A stretch of DNA of 24,785 bases from DSWT01 sp035415725 (GCA_035415725.1 DAOOGN010000067.1:1-24785), one strand, 5' to 3'; positions 1-9,147 are shown, numbered from the stretch's first letter. Translations and numbers: made by a program. The notes: generated from the sequence alone by a model not told the origin.

Positions 1-70
1 ACCAAAGTCTACGCCAAACCTGGCATAGGGAATAAGTGGCTTCGTCAGGTTTACTGGCCTGAATAGATAC
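1..70 (+). repeat. Interspersed element copy A (right end only)
   Basis: This is the 3' end of the 270-341 bp repeat family, cut by the window edge. It ends with CTGAATAGATAC at 59-70, the family's right terminal repeat. The preceding 58 bases match the corresponding parts of the other copies, including the block GGTTTACTGGCCTGAATAG. The end lies only 25 bases before the folD start codon, so any folD promoter lies inside or beyond the element. Confidence 0.85.
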
Positions 71-95
71 AAAGGATAAAGAGAAGGAGCGTAAC

Positions 96-971
96 ATGAC
101 AGCACGACTGATTGACGGTAACGCGATAGCAAAAGCGATCCAGGATGAGTTGACTCAGGAGGTCGCGGCGCTGAAGGAGCAGGGTGTAGTTCCCGGCCTG
201 GCGACGGTGCTCGTAGGCGATGATGCGGCCTCGCAGACTTACGTGCGGATGAAGCAAAAGCGTTGTGGCGAAGTGGGCATCTACTCGGAAGGGCACGAAC
301 TGCCCGCCGCTGCGACACAGGAAGAGGTTGAGGCGCTTGTGCAGAAGCTCAACGCCGATCCGGCGATCCACGGCATCCTCGTGCAATTGCCCCTGCCCGA
401 TCACCTGGACGAAGAAGCTATCCTCAGCGCCATCAGTCTGGCGAAGGATGTGGATGGCTTTCATCCCATCAATATCGGACGGCTGGCGATGAAGGGCCGC
501 GAGGCATTGTTCGCCCCCTGCACCCCCGCCGGCATCATCGAATTGCTCGACCGGCTGGAACTGCCTATCGCGGGCAAAGAGGCGGTCGTGCTGGGCCGCA
601 GCAACATCGTCGGCCTGCCGGTCTCCATGCTACTGCTCAAGCGCAACGCCACCGTCACCATCTGCCACTCGCGCAGCCAGGACTTGCCGGCCATCACCCG
701 CCGCGCCGACATCCTCGTGGCGGCGGTGGGGCGCGCGGAGATGGTGAAAGCGGATTGGGTGAAGCCCGGTGCGGTCGTCATCGACGTGGGCATCAACCGT
801 GTGGACGATCCGCGCGCCAGGCGCGGCTACCGGCTCGTCGGCGATGTAGATTTCGCGTCCGTCAAAGAGGTTGCCGGCTGGCTCACTCCCGTCCCCGGCG
901 GCGTCGGCCCGATGACGATTGCGATGTTGTTGAAGAACACAGTTACCGGGGCAAAACGCATACTCAAGTAA
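96..971 (+). CDS. folD: Bifunctional methylenetetrahydrofolate dehydrogenase / methenyltetrahydrofolate cyclohydrolase
   Basis: Cytosolic one-carbon enzyme that interconverts 5,10-methylene-, methenyl- and 10-formyl-tetrahydrofolate with NADP. At 291 aa it has the usual family length. The catalytic residues are visible: Lys53 in YVRMK, Gln97 in GILVQLPLP and Asp120 in KDVDGFHPINIG. The C-terminal half has the Rossmann dinucleotide site VVLGRSNIVGLP followed by TICHSRS, and the signature PVPGGVGPMT lies near the end. The ATG is preceded by AAGGAG at 84-89, which supports this start. The gene lies between repeat copies A and B, with no same-operon partner close by; the next plus-strand gene starts about 480 bases downstream. 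Identification is secure. Confidence 0.97.
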   Translation: MTARLIDGNAIAKAIQDELTQEVAALKEQGVVPGLATVLVGDDAASQTYVRMKQKRCGEVGIYSEGHELPAAATQEEVEALVQKLNADPAIHGILVQLPLPDHLDEEAILSAISLAKDVDGFHPINIGRLAMKGREALFAPCTPAGIIELLDRLELPIAGKEAVVLGRSNIVGLPVSMLLLKRNATVTICHSRSQDLPAITRRADILVAAVGRAEMVKADWVKPGAVVIDVGINRVDDPRARRGYRLVGDVDFASVKEVAGWLTPVPGGVGPMTIAMLLKNTVTGAKRILK

Positions 972-990
972 ACTATGACGTTCAGTTACG

Positions 991-1260
991 GTAACTATTC
1001 AGCCATCCTTGCCAGGTGGCGAACGGGACTTTGGGAATGGTGCATAATGGGTTGCCACTGCGGCCATAGGTGGTGATCCTCTCATCCCCCAGCCCCTCTC
1101 TTCCCCGCAAACGGAGGAGAAGGAGGCGAAAAAGAGGGGGGATGGGCTTATAGAAATACGAATATCTTGTCATCCAAAAGCACCTGGCATACTAAAATCC
1201 GCGTCAAACCTGGTATAGAGAATAAATTGCTTCGCCAGGTTGACTAGCCTGAATAGACAC
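991..1260 (+). mobile_element. Interspersed MITE-like element copy B
   Basis: A complete short (270 bp) copy with left end GTAACTATTCAG and right end CTGAATAGACAC, one change from the usual right end. It is flanked by CAGTTACG (983-990) and CAATTACG (1261-1268), a 7/8 direct repeat that looks like an 8-bp target duplication. It contains the CCTCTCATCCCCC block typical of the family. It lacks the long GGCGGGCGGC palindrome seen in copies D and E. It has no coding capacity and lies between folD and the reductase gene. Confidence 0.82.
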
Positions 1261-1329
1261 CAATTACGATGAAATCAAGCCGTTGGCATTGGCGGGTTGT
1301 ATAATGGGCGAGGGGAGTCGTGCTACACA

Positions 1330-1362
1330 GCCGGAAGTTGCCCAAATCGGGGCGCTTCCGGC
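1330..1362. repeat. Inverted repeat upstream of a putative -10
   Basis: GCCGGAAG (1330-1337) and CTTCCGGC (1355-1362) form perfect 8-bp arms around a 17-base spacer. The repeat ends ten bases before a TATAAT box, where an activator or repressor could bind, but no regulator can be named. Confidence 0.4.
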
Positions 1363-1371
1363 GGCGTGTGC

Positions 1372-1377
1372 TATAAT
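1372..1377 (+). promoter_or_regulatory. Putative -10 box for the reductase gene
   Basis: A perfect TATAAT lies 78 bases before the ATG at 1455. No convincing -35 hexamer sits at the normal distance, so the promoter may depend on an activator (see the inverted repeat at 1330-1362). A second TATAAT-like sequence occurs at 1300-1305. Confidence 0.4.
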
Positions 1378-1397
1378 AGCGTGAATTTCCGCTAGAT

Positions 1398-1422
1398 TTG
1401 ACAGGTTTGGAAAACCTGTCAA
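1398..1422. promoter_or_regulatory. Perfect 11-bp inverted repeat in the reductase leader
   Basis: TTGACAGGTTT (1398-1408), a GGA loop and AAACCTGTCAA (1412-1422) form perfect arms. The repeat lies between the putative -10 and the ribosome binding site at 1442-1449. No T-run follows, so an operator or a small dispersed palindrome is more likely than a terminator. Confidence 0.5.
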
Positions 1423-1454
1423 GTCTGTGTTATACCCAGCCGAGGAGGGACATT

Positions 1455-2798
1455 ATGGCCGAAGAACACGCAAAACCTGTGGTGGCGATCATCGGCGCGG
1501 GTCCGGCGGGCCTGTTTGGGGCAGAAGGCCTGGTGAAACGTGGGGTGCGCGTGGTACTGCTCAACCGCGACATCAAACCCGGCGGCCTCGCCGAGTACGG
1601 TATCTACTACGACAAGTACAGCATCAAAGAAGGACTGCGCCGACAATTCCGCAAGATTCTGGCCTCGCCGGATATCACCTATTACGGCAACGTCAATGTG
1701 GGCGAAGAGGGCGATGTGACATTAGCGGAACTGCGCCAAATGGGATTCGCAGCGATTATGGTGACGGTAGGCGCGCAAGGGACTAAGTGGCTCGGTCTGC
1801 CCGGCGAGGATCTCAAAGGCGTCTATCACTCCAAGCCGTTGATGTACCATTACAATCGCCTGCCGCCATTCAGCGAACAGGAATTCGCCATCGGCAAGCG
1901 CGTGGCGGTGGTCGGCGTAGGCAACGTGATGGCCGACATCGCGCACTGGCTCACCCGCGACATCCAGGTGGATGAGATCATCGGCGTGGCGCGGCGCGGG
2001 CCGGCAGAGGTCAAATTCACCCGGCAGGAGATGGAATACATCGCCCGCAACTTCGACCTGGAGGCGCTGGACGCGGAAATCGCGCGCGTGGCCGACCGGT
2101 TGCGCGCGGTGGGGCAGGACCCGGATGAAGCGAAAAACTATATCCTATCAGCACTGTCGCGCCAGGCGTTAGATCCGGTCTCCGCGACGCGCATCCGCTT
2201 TCGCTTCCTTTCATCTCCCAGACGCATCCTGGGCAATGCGGAGGGTGGCGTGGCCGGATTGGAGGTGGACGACACGGAACTGGTTTTGCAGGCAGATGGC
2301 GAGACCCGCGCGCGTCGCCTGGACACACAGGCTGTGTTGGATGTGGATACGGTGATTTTCTGTATCGGCGACAAAGTGAGTGAGCGCTTCGGCCTGCCGG
2401 TGCAATCGAATGAGTTTGTCAAAAACGCGACGCCGCGTTATCCGGTGGACGGCGAGAGCTACGAGGTCTTTGACCCGGCAACCGGCGCGCCGATTGAGGG
2501 TGTGTTCGTTGCGGGATGGGCGCGCAAGGCCAGCAAGGGCCAGGTCGGACTGGCGCGCAAGGACGCTTACAACTGCGTGGAGGCTATCATGCAGTACATC
2601 GGCGCATTGCCCGGCTACGGCGCCAGTGCAGCGGAGAAGCTAGAGGCACGGCTGGCACAGCTCAACAAGCCGCTGGTACGCAAAGACGATTGGCGACGGT
2701 TGGAAGCCGTCGAACAACAAAAGGCCGCCGAGTTGGGCGTGGCGACGTTCAAATTCAAGAGCAACGCGGAAATGTTGGCGGCGATGGGGTTAGGGTGA
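1455..2798 (+). CDS. FAD/NAD(P)-dependent oxidoreductase, adrenodoxin-reductase-type ferredoxin-NADP reductase family
   Basis: A 447-aa flavoprotein. The N-terminal FAD site VAIIGAGPAGLFGAEGL is followed by RDIKPGGLAEYGI, the GG-L-YGI pattern of the glutamate synthase small subunit / adrenodoxin reductase superfamily. A second dinucleotide site, VAVVGVGNVMADIAHWL, lies near residue 160, and ARRGPAEVKFT is the usual NADP-side segment after it. The C-terminal VFVAGWARKASKGQVGLARKD matches the conserved VAGW segment near FAD in FprA-like reductases. Its likely role is electron transfer between NADPH and ferredoxin or a similar carrier; the partner is unknown. I chose the ATG at 1455 because GAGGAGGG lies just upstream; an earlier TTG at 1398 falls inside the inverted repeat. 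The gene is monocistronic. Confidence 0.85.
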   Translation: MAEEHAKPVVAIIGAGPAGLFGAEGLVKRGVRVVLLNRDIKPGGLAEYGIYYDKYSIKEGLRRQFRKILASPDITYYGNVNVGEEGDVTLAELRQMGFAAIMVTVGAQGTKWLGLPGEDLKGVYHSKPLMYHYNRLPPFSEQEFAIGKRVAVVGVGNVMADIAHWLTRDIQVDEIIGVARRGPAEVKFTRQEMEYIARNFDLEALDAEIARVADRLRAVGQDPDEAKNYILSALSRQALDPVSATRIRFRFLSSPRRILGNAEGGVAGLEVDDTELVLQADGETRARRLDTQAVLDVDTVIFCIGDKVSERFGLPVQSNEFVKNATPRYPVDGESYEVFDPATGAPIEGVFVAGWARKASKGQVGLARKDAYNCVEAIMQYIGALPGYGASAAEKLEARLAQLNKPLVRKDDWRRLEAVEQQKAAELGVATFKFKSNAEMLAAMGLG

Positions 2799-2838
2799 AG
2801 TTCTCGACTGCTGTGGGTAGCTAGAACAAACTCAACTC

Positions 2839-2857
2839 GCCACCCGGCAAGGGTGGC
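2839..2857 (+). terminator. Hairpin 40 bases after the reductase stop (end of repeat copy C)
   Basis: GCCACCC-GGCAA-GGGTGGC gives 7-bp perfect arms. It has no T-tract, so it is at best a weak terminator supplied by the repeat. The loop is GGCAA, the reverse complement of the TTGCC loop in other copies. Confidence 0.35.
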
Positions 2858-3137
2858 AAATGGGACTTTGGGGAGGGCACATAATAGGTTACCCCTTCGG
2901 CAGGTGATGACCCTCTCATCCCCCAACTCCCTTCTCCCCCGCCAGCGGGGAAGAAGGGGGCGAAAAAGCGGGGGTACACCCCCACCCAAAATCCCCCTTC
3001 CTGGGGGGGGCAGGGGGGATGGGCTTATAGAAACACGCATATCTTGTCATACAGAAGCACCTGGCCTACCAAAGTCTACGCCAAACCTGGCATAGGGAAT
3101 AAGTGGTTTCGTCAGGTTGACTGGCCTGAATAGATAC
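2839..3137 (+). mobile_element. Interspersed MITE-like element copy C (5' end degenerate)
   Basis: The right end CTGAATAGATAC is intact (3126-3137), and the body matches the family from the first hairpin (2839) onward, including TGGGACTTTGGGGAGGGCACATAATAGG-type sequence, the CTCTCATCCCCCAA block and the AAAATCCCCCTTCC block. The expected left end GTAACTATTCAG is missing. The long GC palindrome of copies D/E is reduced to GGGGGTACACCCCC. The copy fills the gap between two convergent genes. Confidence 0.8.
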
Positions 3138-3144
3138 CTATCTC

Positions 3145-6100
3145 TCACTCCCTCACCACAAACTCCCCTCCATCGCTCTGCCCGAACACCTCCGGGAAGT
3201 ACATCTCATACGCCGTCGCCGGGATCACATGGTACGTCCCCGGCACGCTGGCGCGCATGATGTAGCTGTATTCGTAGGTCCCGCGCGGCAGGTAGGTGGC
3301 GAAAAGGGCCACTTTCTCGTCGCGGATCTCGGAGTGCGAGAACCACCACCAGCCCCACCCATACCAACGATACCAGGTGTCCTCTTCCTCCACCGTGAGA
3401 TTGCGCACGCCCGGGCGCTCGCCGACGACGCTCGTGGTGTTGAGGGTGACGTCCACCGCCTCACAGCCCGCGGGCAGGGGGTCTTCCACGACGACGTAGT
3501 ACAGATCGGTGGGTGCGATGACGGTGAGCTTCACGCGGATCACGTCGCCAACCTGGGCGCTATCCACGTAAACCTCCGGGTCCTCTACAGGACTGTACTG
3601 CCGCGCGATGATGATCCCGCGATCCAGCGCTTTCACCTGCTCGACGGGCAAAAAATAGCGCAGGTGCGCCGTGTAGTAGAGTTGCCCCTCGCCCGTTTGC
3701 CCGCCCGATGCCGGAAGACGTTCGATAAACAGGCGGTTGCCTTCTTCCACCAACAGTTCCGCGATGGCGACCGTGAGTTTCTTGCTCTCGTCGATGTTGG
3801 TTGCATCCACGTCGCCTTCCAGCAGTACCTCCCCGTTCAGCGTGACGGTGTAGCTGAAGTCACCGCGCAACTCACCCGTGGCGCGCATGTAGGCCACCAG
3901 CGCCATCAGCGACCACGAGGTAGATTGCGTTGTGCCCCAGTAGCCTTCCTTGCGGGCGTTCATCAGCCAGCGGACGATGTTGGGCAGCAGGTCGCTTTCC
4001 GGGTTGTGGCGTGCCATCGCCCACAGTACCATCGCCGTGGTGCGGATGTCGGTGTTCATGTTCCAGTAGTCGGGCTGCGCCTCTTCCCAGTGTGTGCCGG
4101 CGGCGCTGTAAATGGCGGCCCCGTTGAGGTCGGAGAGCAGCGTGTTGATGCGGGTGTCCTCCTCCGGTTCCAATAGCCCCAAAGCGACGGCTAACGTTGC
4201 CCGCCCGTAATGATCCAGCCGCTGGCGGACCTCGAAGAGTTTGATCGCCCGTGCCAGCTCGCCGGCCGGCTCCGCGCCATCCACAAGATTGATGTACTCA
4301 CCCAGGACGTAGAGTTGGTATGCCAGGCGGTTGGCCTCCCAATGGGACATGGTTTGATCCGCCGAAACGATGTTAGCGCGCAGGAAGCCGGCGGCTTTGT
4401 GGATCACCGCCTTGTCCACGGTGAAACCGGCCCGCTGCGCTTCCAGCATCCCCTGCAGGGCATAAGTCGTCAGATAGGGGTTGCTGGCGTCGGTTTGCCA
4501 CCAGCCCCAGCCACCGTCGTAGTGCTGCTGTGCATAGAGTCGCTGCAAGGCGATGCTGACCTGCTCGGTGAGTTTCTCCTGCAATCCAGGCCGCGTGATG
4601 CTCATCTCCTGTAACGCTTGATAGGTGAGGACGTTGGGCAGGAAGCGGCTCACCGTCTGTTCGACGCACTCGTAGGGGTAGTGCTCCAGGTAATTCAGCG
4701 CGTCCACCGTCGCCCCCGTGAGCGAGCCATCCAGTTGTACGGTCAGCTCGCCTTGCGTTGGATCGAAGGTGGGCGGCAGTTGGATGATCTCCTGGCGTAC
4801 TTCCGGCCCGGCGAGTCGCCCGGCAGTGCCCACGACTTCCGGCGTCGCATAGCGGTAGACCGGCAAGGTGTCCTCGCGCCCGTCGTAGAAATCACCCGCG
4901 CGCGCTTCCATCCGCACGATGACTTGATCCCCGGGCAATGCCGTGACCGGCCACGCGACCTTGACCTTGTCGCCTGCGGGGATGTCCACCCTTTGTTGCG
5001 TCGTCCCCGTGACCTCTAACCCTTCCACGGTCAGCGTCACCACGGCGGAGACTGCTGTGCCGGTGTTGTTGTGGACAATGGTGGCGATCTCCGCCTGGTC
5101 ACCCACGACGAAGAAGCGCGGCAGCAGCGGGCGCACGAGCAGATCGAGGGTGCTGAGGACATCCACGTCGGTGCGCCCCACGAGCGTGTCGGCGGTGATG
5201 CCTCGCGCCTGCATGCGCCACGTCGTCAGGTTGTCGGGCAGCTTCACCTGCACCTGCGCGCGTCCATCCTTGTCGGTACGCACCACGGGGTCCCAAAACG
5301 CGGTATCGGCGAAGTTGGTGCGGATGATCCCGCCTTCTCCTCCGCCCCCGCCGCCGCCTTTCGCTTCAGGCGCAAGCTCGCGGTTGTAGGCTTCCATCGC
5401 TATCACCAGCGCCGACGACGTGCGCACGCCCAATCCACGCTGGCTCCAGAAACGTTCCATCAGCGTCGGTCCGGTTTCGTCGGCGAGCGCCAGCACGGCC
5501 AGGTCCGCCATCCGCAGCGACAGTTCGGCCTCCACGGGATGGCCGGCATGATCCGTCACCAGCACATCATAAGTGGCGGTGTCGCGGGGATGGTAATACA
5601 CGCCGCTCTCGATGGGTCGGTCAGGCGTGAGGGTGATGGTCAGCTCTTTCTCTTCTGTAGACACCGGCAGCATCACCATGCCCATCTTGAACGACGCCAG
5701 CGCGTCAGTTGCCCGGTCGGCGCCTTGCACGATGACGACGGAGACGAAGATGTTGGGGATGTGGTCGGCGGTGATGGGCACGCGCAACACTTCGCTGTTG
5801 CTGGTCAGTTCGATGACGGCGGTTTCGAGGATGTGCCCGCGCTCGATGGTGACCAAAGCGTTCACCGTGCCGCTGTAGGGTGAGGGGATGAGGATTTCGG
5901 CCACGTCGCCCACGGCGTAGGAGTCTTTATCGGTGATGAGATCGATGCGATTGGTGCTTTCCTGCCGCCAGTAGGCTTCGCCGCCGCCCCATACCCAGAG
6001 GTAAGTGCTGCTGCGGATGACGTTGCCGTGTGCGTCCTGGCCCGTCGCAAGAATCTTATAGCTGCCCGATGACGGTGGCGTGAAGACTGCCGCCGCCTTG

Positions 6101-9100
6101 CCGTCTGCCGACGTGGTCACAGTGGTCGTGTAGATGGGAATGTCTTCTACGGCCCACGTCCAGTAGAAATTGCCGTTTTCGGTCTGCTGGCGGACGTTGT
6201 ACCAGCGGTGTTCCATGAACACGACGTCCAGCGCCCCGGCGGATACCGGCGCACCGTCCCAATCTACGGTGAGGATATCGATGTCTTTAGGTTTTTCCGC
6301 CTGGGCGATGCGTCCCTGGGGTGCCAATCCGATGTAGAAAGCACCCTTGTGCACGATCGTCGCGGTGCGGTTGCTCACGTACTGGTTGTTGATGTCCGTC
6401 ACGTTCGCCTCGATGGTGAACCGGCGGCTGGTCAGTTCCTCGGCGATGTCAGCGGAGATGTCGATCACAGCGCGCCCTTGCTCATCCGTTGTCGTCTCGC
6501 CGCGGGCAATAAGCCGTCCGTAGCCGCCGTAGCCACCCCGTTCGCGCTCCCAGTCGTAATCGGTCCAATCGTAGTAGGGGCATTTTTCGCCGCGCGGGCA
6601 GCGGTAGCTGAACCCATAATCGGCGCTGAGCACGCTCCAATTCACCGTGGCGTTGGCGACTGCCCCGCCGAAGTAATAACTGGCCTCGACGACGGCGTGG
6701 ATCGTGTTGCCATTGAGATAGGCGTCCCGGTCGGTCGTCACCGCCACCTGGAACTCCGGTTTGCGATATTCGGCCACGGTGAAGCTCGCGCTGGCAGAGA
6801 AATCATGGTCCGGTTCTCCCATCTGGATGTAGTACGTCCCCAGCGGCGCTTCGGCATCCAGCGGCAGTTCGTCAAAGAGCGTGCCCATATCGCTCAGGGT
6901 CAGGCGCTGGTTGTAAAGTTCTTTCCCATCCGGATCGCTTACCTGCACGGTGAGGGTATGGAGATCCGCCGGGATGGTGTAATGGGCATCGTCGTCGACG
7001 CGGACGATGCCCTTGAAGTAGACGGTCTGACCCGGCCGGTAGAGAGGGCGATCGGTGTACAGATACCCCGCATAATGGCTCGAACCGTAGTCGCTGTTCA
7101 CATTGAAATTCCAGGGATTGATGCCGCCGTCCCACCCATTGGAGCCTACAGCAAAGTCAATATCGCCGGGCTGCCCGGCAAAGGCGAAGTAACTTTCCCA
7201 TAGATCGGTCTCGGTCCGGCCCGTGCTCAGGAATAGGCCGTCACCGTCGGTCTGCCCCGCGCCGTGCCAGCCGAGTTTTGCGTTGTGGAAGCGGATGGGC
7301 ACATGGGGAACCGGCTCGCCCGTTGCCAGGTCGGTGGCCCAGACGAGCGCTTTCGTGCGGGTCTGCTTGAGCGTCAGATTGACGCGCGAGCGGATAAAGA
7401 TGTAGTGGACAGGGCCGCTCTTCGGGTTGTACTGCTGCACTTCCGGCGCGGTCATTTGGAGATAATAGATGCCAGGCGGCAATGGCTCGGCGTCGGCCTC
7501 CACCATATCCAGGCGGAGCAAGCGGCGCGTGTTGGGCAGCGCTGTCACCGGAACGGACCAGCGACGTAGCAGCGTGGAGGCAGCCGGCCGAAAGTTGTCG
7601 CGATACTGGTAATCGTTGGAATCGAAGAAGCGGACAAAGGTCTCCGGCGTCATGCGGTACAGTTCCACATCTAGCCGTGAGACGTTGCGGCAACTGGCGT
7701 AGACGAAGGTGTCGGTGTAGGCGTTGAACGTTCCCAACTCACCGCTGGTGTTGAACAGGATATACGGATTCAAATTGCCGGTGGTGAAGCGCAGACGCAG
7801 GGTCCGTCCCAGCGGCGCACCGTATTGGTCGGGCGCTGCGCCGTCCAGGGTGAGGCTGTAGACCGTCATCGGTTTCATGGCCAGGGCGATATGCAGTTCG
7901 GTGTCGGCCTCTGACCAGTAAGTGTAGACCGAGGTGGGTGGGGGGATGATGTGCAGATAATTCATGAATCCGGCCTTTTGCATCGGGCTGGCGAAAGTGA
8001 TGCGGATATCGCTGGAGGGGCTGACGTCCACTTCGCCATCGGCCGGGGAGGTAGAAATCACGCCGGGGTCTCTGACGGTGTAGAAGCGCCACGCCTGACT
8101 CTGTTGGAGGGTCACGTCACTGTTGCGGGCGCGTGCGGTGGTGGAAAGATGCGCATAGGGACGAGTATTGCGCGGCAGCGGCGAATCCGGGATGAAGGTC
8201 ATCGTTTCTGCGGCGAGCGCGGTTGCGCCGCCATCCCAGCGGAAGGTCCCGGCGACCGGCTGGTTGTTGATGCTCAGGGTGAACGCCGCTTCGGTCGTCG
8301 CATGATCCATCGGCTGGTTGAAGGTGACGCTGATGACCGCGTTGGGGCCAATGTGTTCCTCTTCCGTGCGTGGCGACCACGTGGTGACCGCCGGACGCAG
8401 CGTGGTAAACGTCCACGTGTAATCTTCGGCCAGGAGCGCACCCGTGGTGTCTCTCAGACCTGCCGCCACGCGCGCCGTGTAAAGCGTCGCCGGAAGGAAG
8501 CCGCCTTCAGGATGGAAGCGGTAGATCGAGGTGTTGAGCCACTCGCCCGTCCCCTGCACCGGCGGGGTGAAGGTGAGCGGGTCGGGCAATTCGCTCTGAC
8601 TGCCGATGGCGGTCAGTGGCACGACCGGGCGGTTGAAGACGACGGTGACGCTGCTGTCCGGCGCAATGTCCGTACTGTCCGGTATGGGCTGTACTTCACT
8701 GACCACCAGATGCCCCACCGTCTGGAAGTCGAACGCGACGGGATCGGCCAGGGTTGTCCCCTCGACGTTACGGGCGTTCTGATCCACGGTGACGCGGTAG
8801 CTGGCGCCGCGCGCCAGCGGTTCTGTTGGGGTAAAGACAAGCGTGCGACTATTGACCCAATCCAGCGCGCCCTTGACAGGAGGCGCAATGGCGAACGCTT
8901 GCGCCACGCTGTCGGTGTCCATCGGCTGGTCGAAGATGAGTTCGATGGGGGCATCGAGTGCCTGTGTCTCGCCGGTTTCCGGCGCGCGGAAGAGCAGTCG
9001 CGGGGGCGGGTAAGAGATTGCCGGCGTCGGCGCAGGCGTGAGGGGAACCGGTTCTTCAGTCCCCGTCAGCCACTGGCATGATGTCGACAACAGGGCTAAC

Positions 9101-9147
9101 AGCAGTACAATCAGCATCCAACGTTGAGGAAAGTGTCGCATCTTCAT
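3145..9147 (-). CDS. Alpha-2-macroglobulin family lipoprotein with thioester (YfhM-like)
   Basis: A 2000-aa surface protein. The chosen ATG at 9147 is preceded by GGAGG five bases upstream; an ATG 13 codons earlier has none. The signal peptide is MKMRHFPQRW followed by a hydrophobic run ending LLSTSC, with Cys24 the likely lipidated residue (lipobox position -3 is Ser, slightly atypical). About four bacterial Ig-like (SbsA/Big_5) repeats fill residues 40-470, each with a T/IxVxFNQPM-type strand. Macroglobulin domains follow (RPLYRPGQTV near 697). A poly-Gly linker near 1262-1272 precedes the A2M signature (LPDNLTTWRMQARGIT). The thioester CVEQ is at 1494-1497 in the alpha-helical thioester domain. 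The last 80 residues have an aromatic cluster near 1925-1938. Bacterial A2Ms trap incoming proteases and usually pair with PBP1C, which is the next gene upstream. Confidence 0.95.
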   Translation of the reverse strand: MKMRHFPQRWMLIVLLLALLSTSCQWLTGTEEPVPLTPAPTPAISYPPPRLLFRAPETGETQALDAPIELIFDQPMDTDSVAQAFAIAPPVKGALDWVNSRTLVFTPTEPLARGASYRVTVDQNARNVEGTTLADPVAFDFQTVGHLVVSEVQPIPDSTDIAPDSSVTVVFNRPVVPLTAIGSQSELPDPLTFTPPVQGTGEWLNTSIYRFHPEGGFLPATLYTARVAAGLRDTTGALLAEDYTWTFTTLRPAVTTWSPRTEEEHIGPNAVISVTFNQPMDHATTEAAFTLSINNQPVAGTFRWDGGATALAAETMTFIPDSPLPRNTRPYAHLSTTARARNSDVTLQQSQAWRFYTVRDPGVISTSPADGEVDVSPSSDIRITFASPMQKAGFMNYLHIIPPPTSVYTYWSEADTELHIALAMKPMTVYSLTLDGAAPDQYGAPLGRTLRLRFTTGNLNPYILFNTSGELGTFNAYTDTFVYASCRNVSRLDVELYRMTPETFVRFFDSNDYQYRDNFRPAASTLLRRWSVPVTALPNTRRLLRLDMVEADAEPLPPGIYYLQMTAPEVQQYNPKSGPVHYIFIRSRVNLTLKQTRTKALVWATDLATGEPVPHVPIRFHNAKLGWHGAGQTDGDGLFLSTGRTETDLWESYFAFAGQPGDIDFAVGSNGWDGGINPWNFNVNSDYGSSHYAGYLYTDRPLYRPGQTVYFKGIVRVDDDAHYTIPADLHTLTVQVSDPDGKELYNQRLTLSDMGTLFDELPLDAEAPLGTYYIQMGEPDHDFSASASFTVAEYRKPEFQVAVTTDRDAYLNGNTIHAVVEASYYFGGAVANATVNWSVLSADYGFSYRCPRGEKCPYYDWTDYDWERERGGYGGYGRLIARGETTTDEQGRAVIDISADIAEELTSRRFTIEANVTDINNQYVSNRTATIVHKGAFYIGLAPQGRIAQAEKPKDIDILTVDWDGAPVSAGALDVVFMEHRWYNVRQQTENGNFYWTWAVEDIPIYTTTVTTSADGKAAAVFTPPSSGSYKILATGQDAHGNVIRSSTYLWVWGGGEAYWRQESTNRIDLITDKDSYAVGDVAEILIPSPYSGTVNALVTIERGHILETAVIELTSNSEVLRVPITADHIPNIFVSVVIVQGADRATDALASFKMGMVMLPVSTEEKELTITLTPDRPIESGVYYHPRDTATYDVLVTDHAGHPVEAELSLRMADLAVLALADETGPTLMERFWSQRGLGVRTSSALVIAMEAYNRELAPEAKGGGGGGGEGGIIRTNFADTAFWDPVVRTDKDGRAQVQVKLPDNLTTWRMQARGITADTLVGRTDVDVLSTLDLLVRPLLPRFFVVGDQAEIATIVHNNTGTAVSAVVTLTVEGLEVTGTTQQRVDIPAGDKVKVAWPVTALPGDQVIVRMEARAGDFYDGREDTLPVYRYATPEVVGTAGRLAGPEVRQEIIQLPPTFDPTQGELTVQLDGSLTGATVDALNYLEHYPYECVEQTVSRFLPNVLTYQALQEMSITRPGLQEKLTEQVSIALQRLYAQQHYDGGWGWWQTDASNPYLTTYALQGMLEAQRAGFTVDKAVIHKAAGFLRANIVSADQTMSHWEANRLAYQLYVLGEYINLVDGAEPAGELARAIKLFEVRQRLDHYGRATLAVALGLLEPEEDTRINTLLSDLNGAAIYSAAGTHWEEAQPDYWNMNTDIRTTAMVLWAMARHNPESDLLPNIVRWLMNARKEGYWGTTQSTSWSLMALVAYMRATGELRGDFSYTVTLNGEVLLEGDVDATNIDESKKLTVAIAELLVEEGNRLFIERLPASGGQTGEGQLYYTAHLRYFLPVEQVKALDRGIIIARQYSPVEDPEVYVDSAQVGDVIRVKLTVIAPTDLYYVVVEDPLPAGCEAVDVTLNTTSVVGERPGVRNLTVEEEDTWYRWYGWGWWWFSHSEIRDEKVALFATYLPRGTYEYSYIMRASVPGTYHVIPATAYEMYFPEVFGQSDGGEFVVRE

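Noticed and set aside
1398..1454. TTG start giving 19 extra residues on the reductase
   Set aside because: The TTG is part of a perfect inverted repeat and lacks a Shine-Dalgarno; the ATG at 1455 has GAGGAGGG and starts just before the FAD motif.
7951..9081. 376-codon plus-strand frame, and others at 3229-4176 and 6208-7203
   Set aside because: All antisense to the A2M gene and without ribosome binding sites or recognisable motifs.
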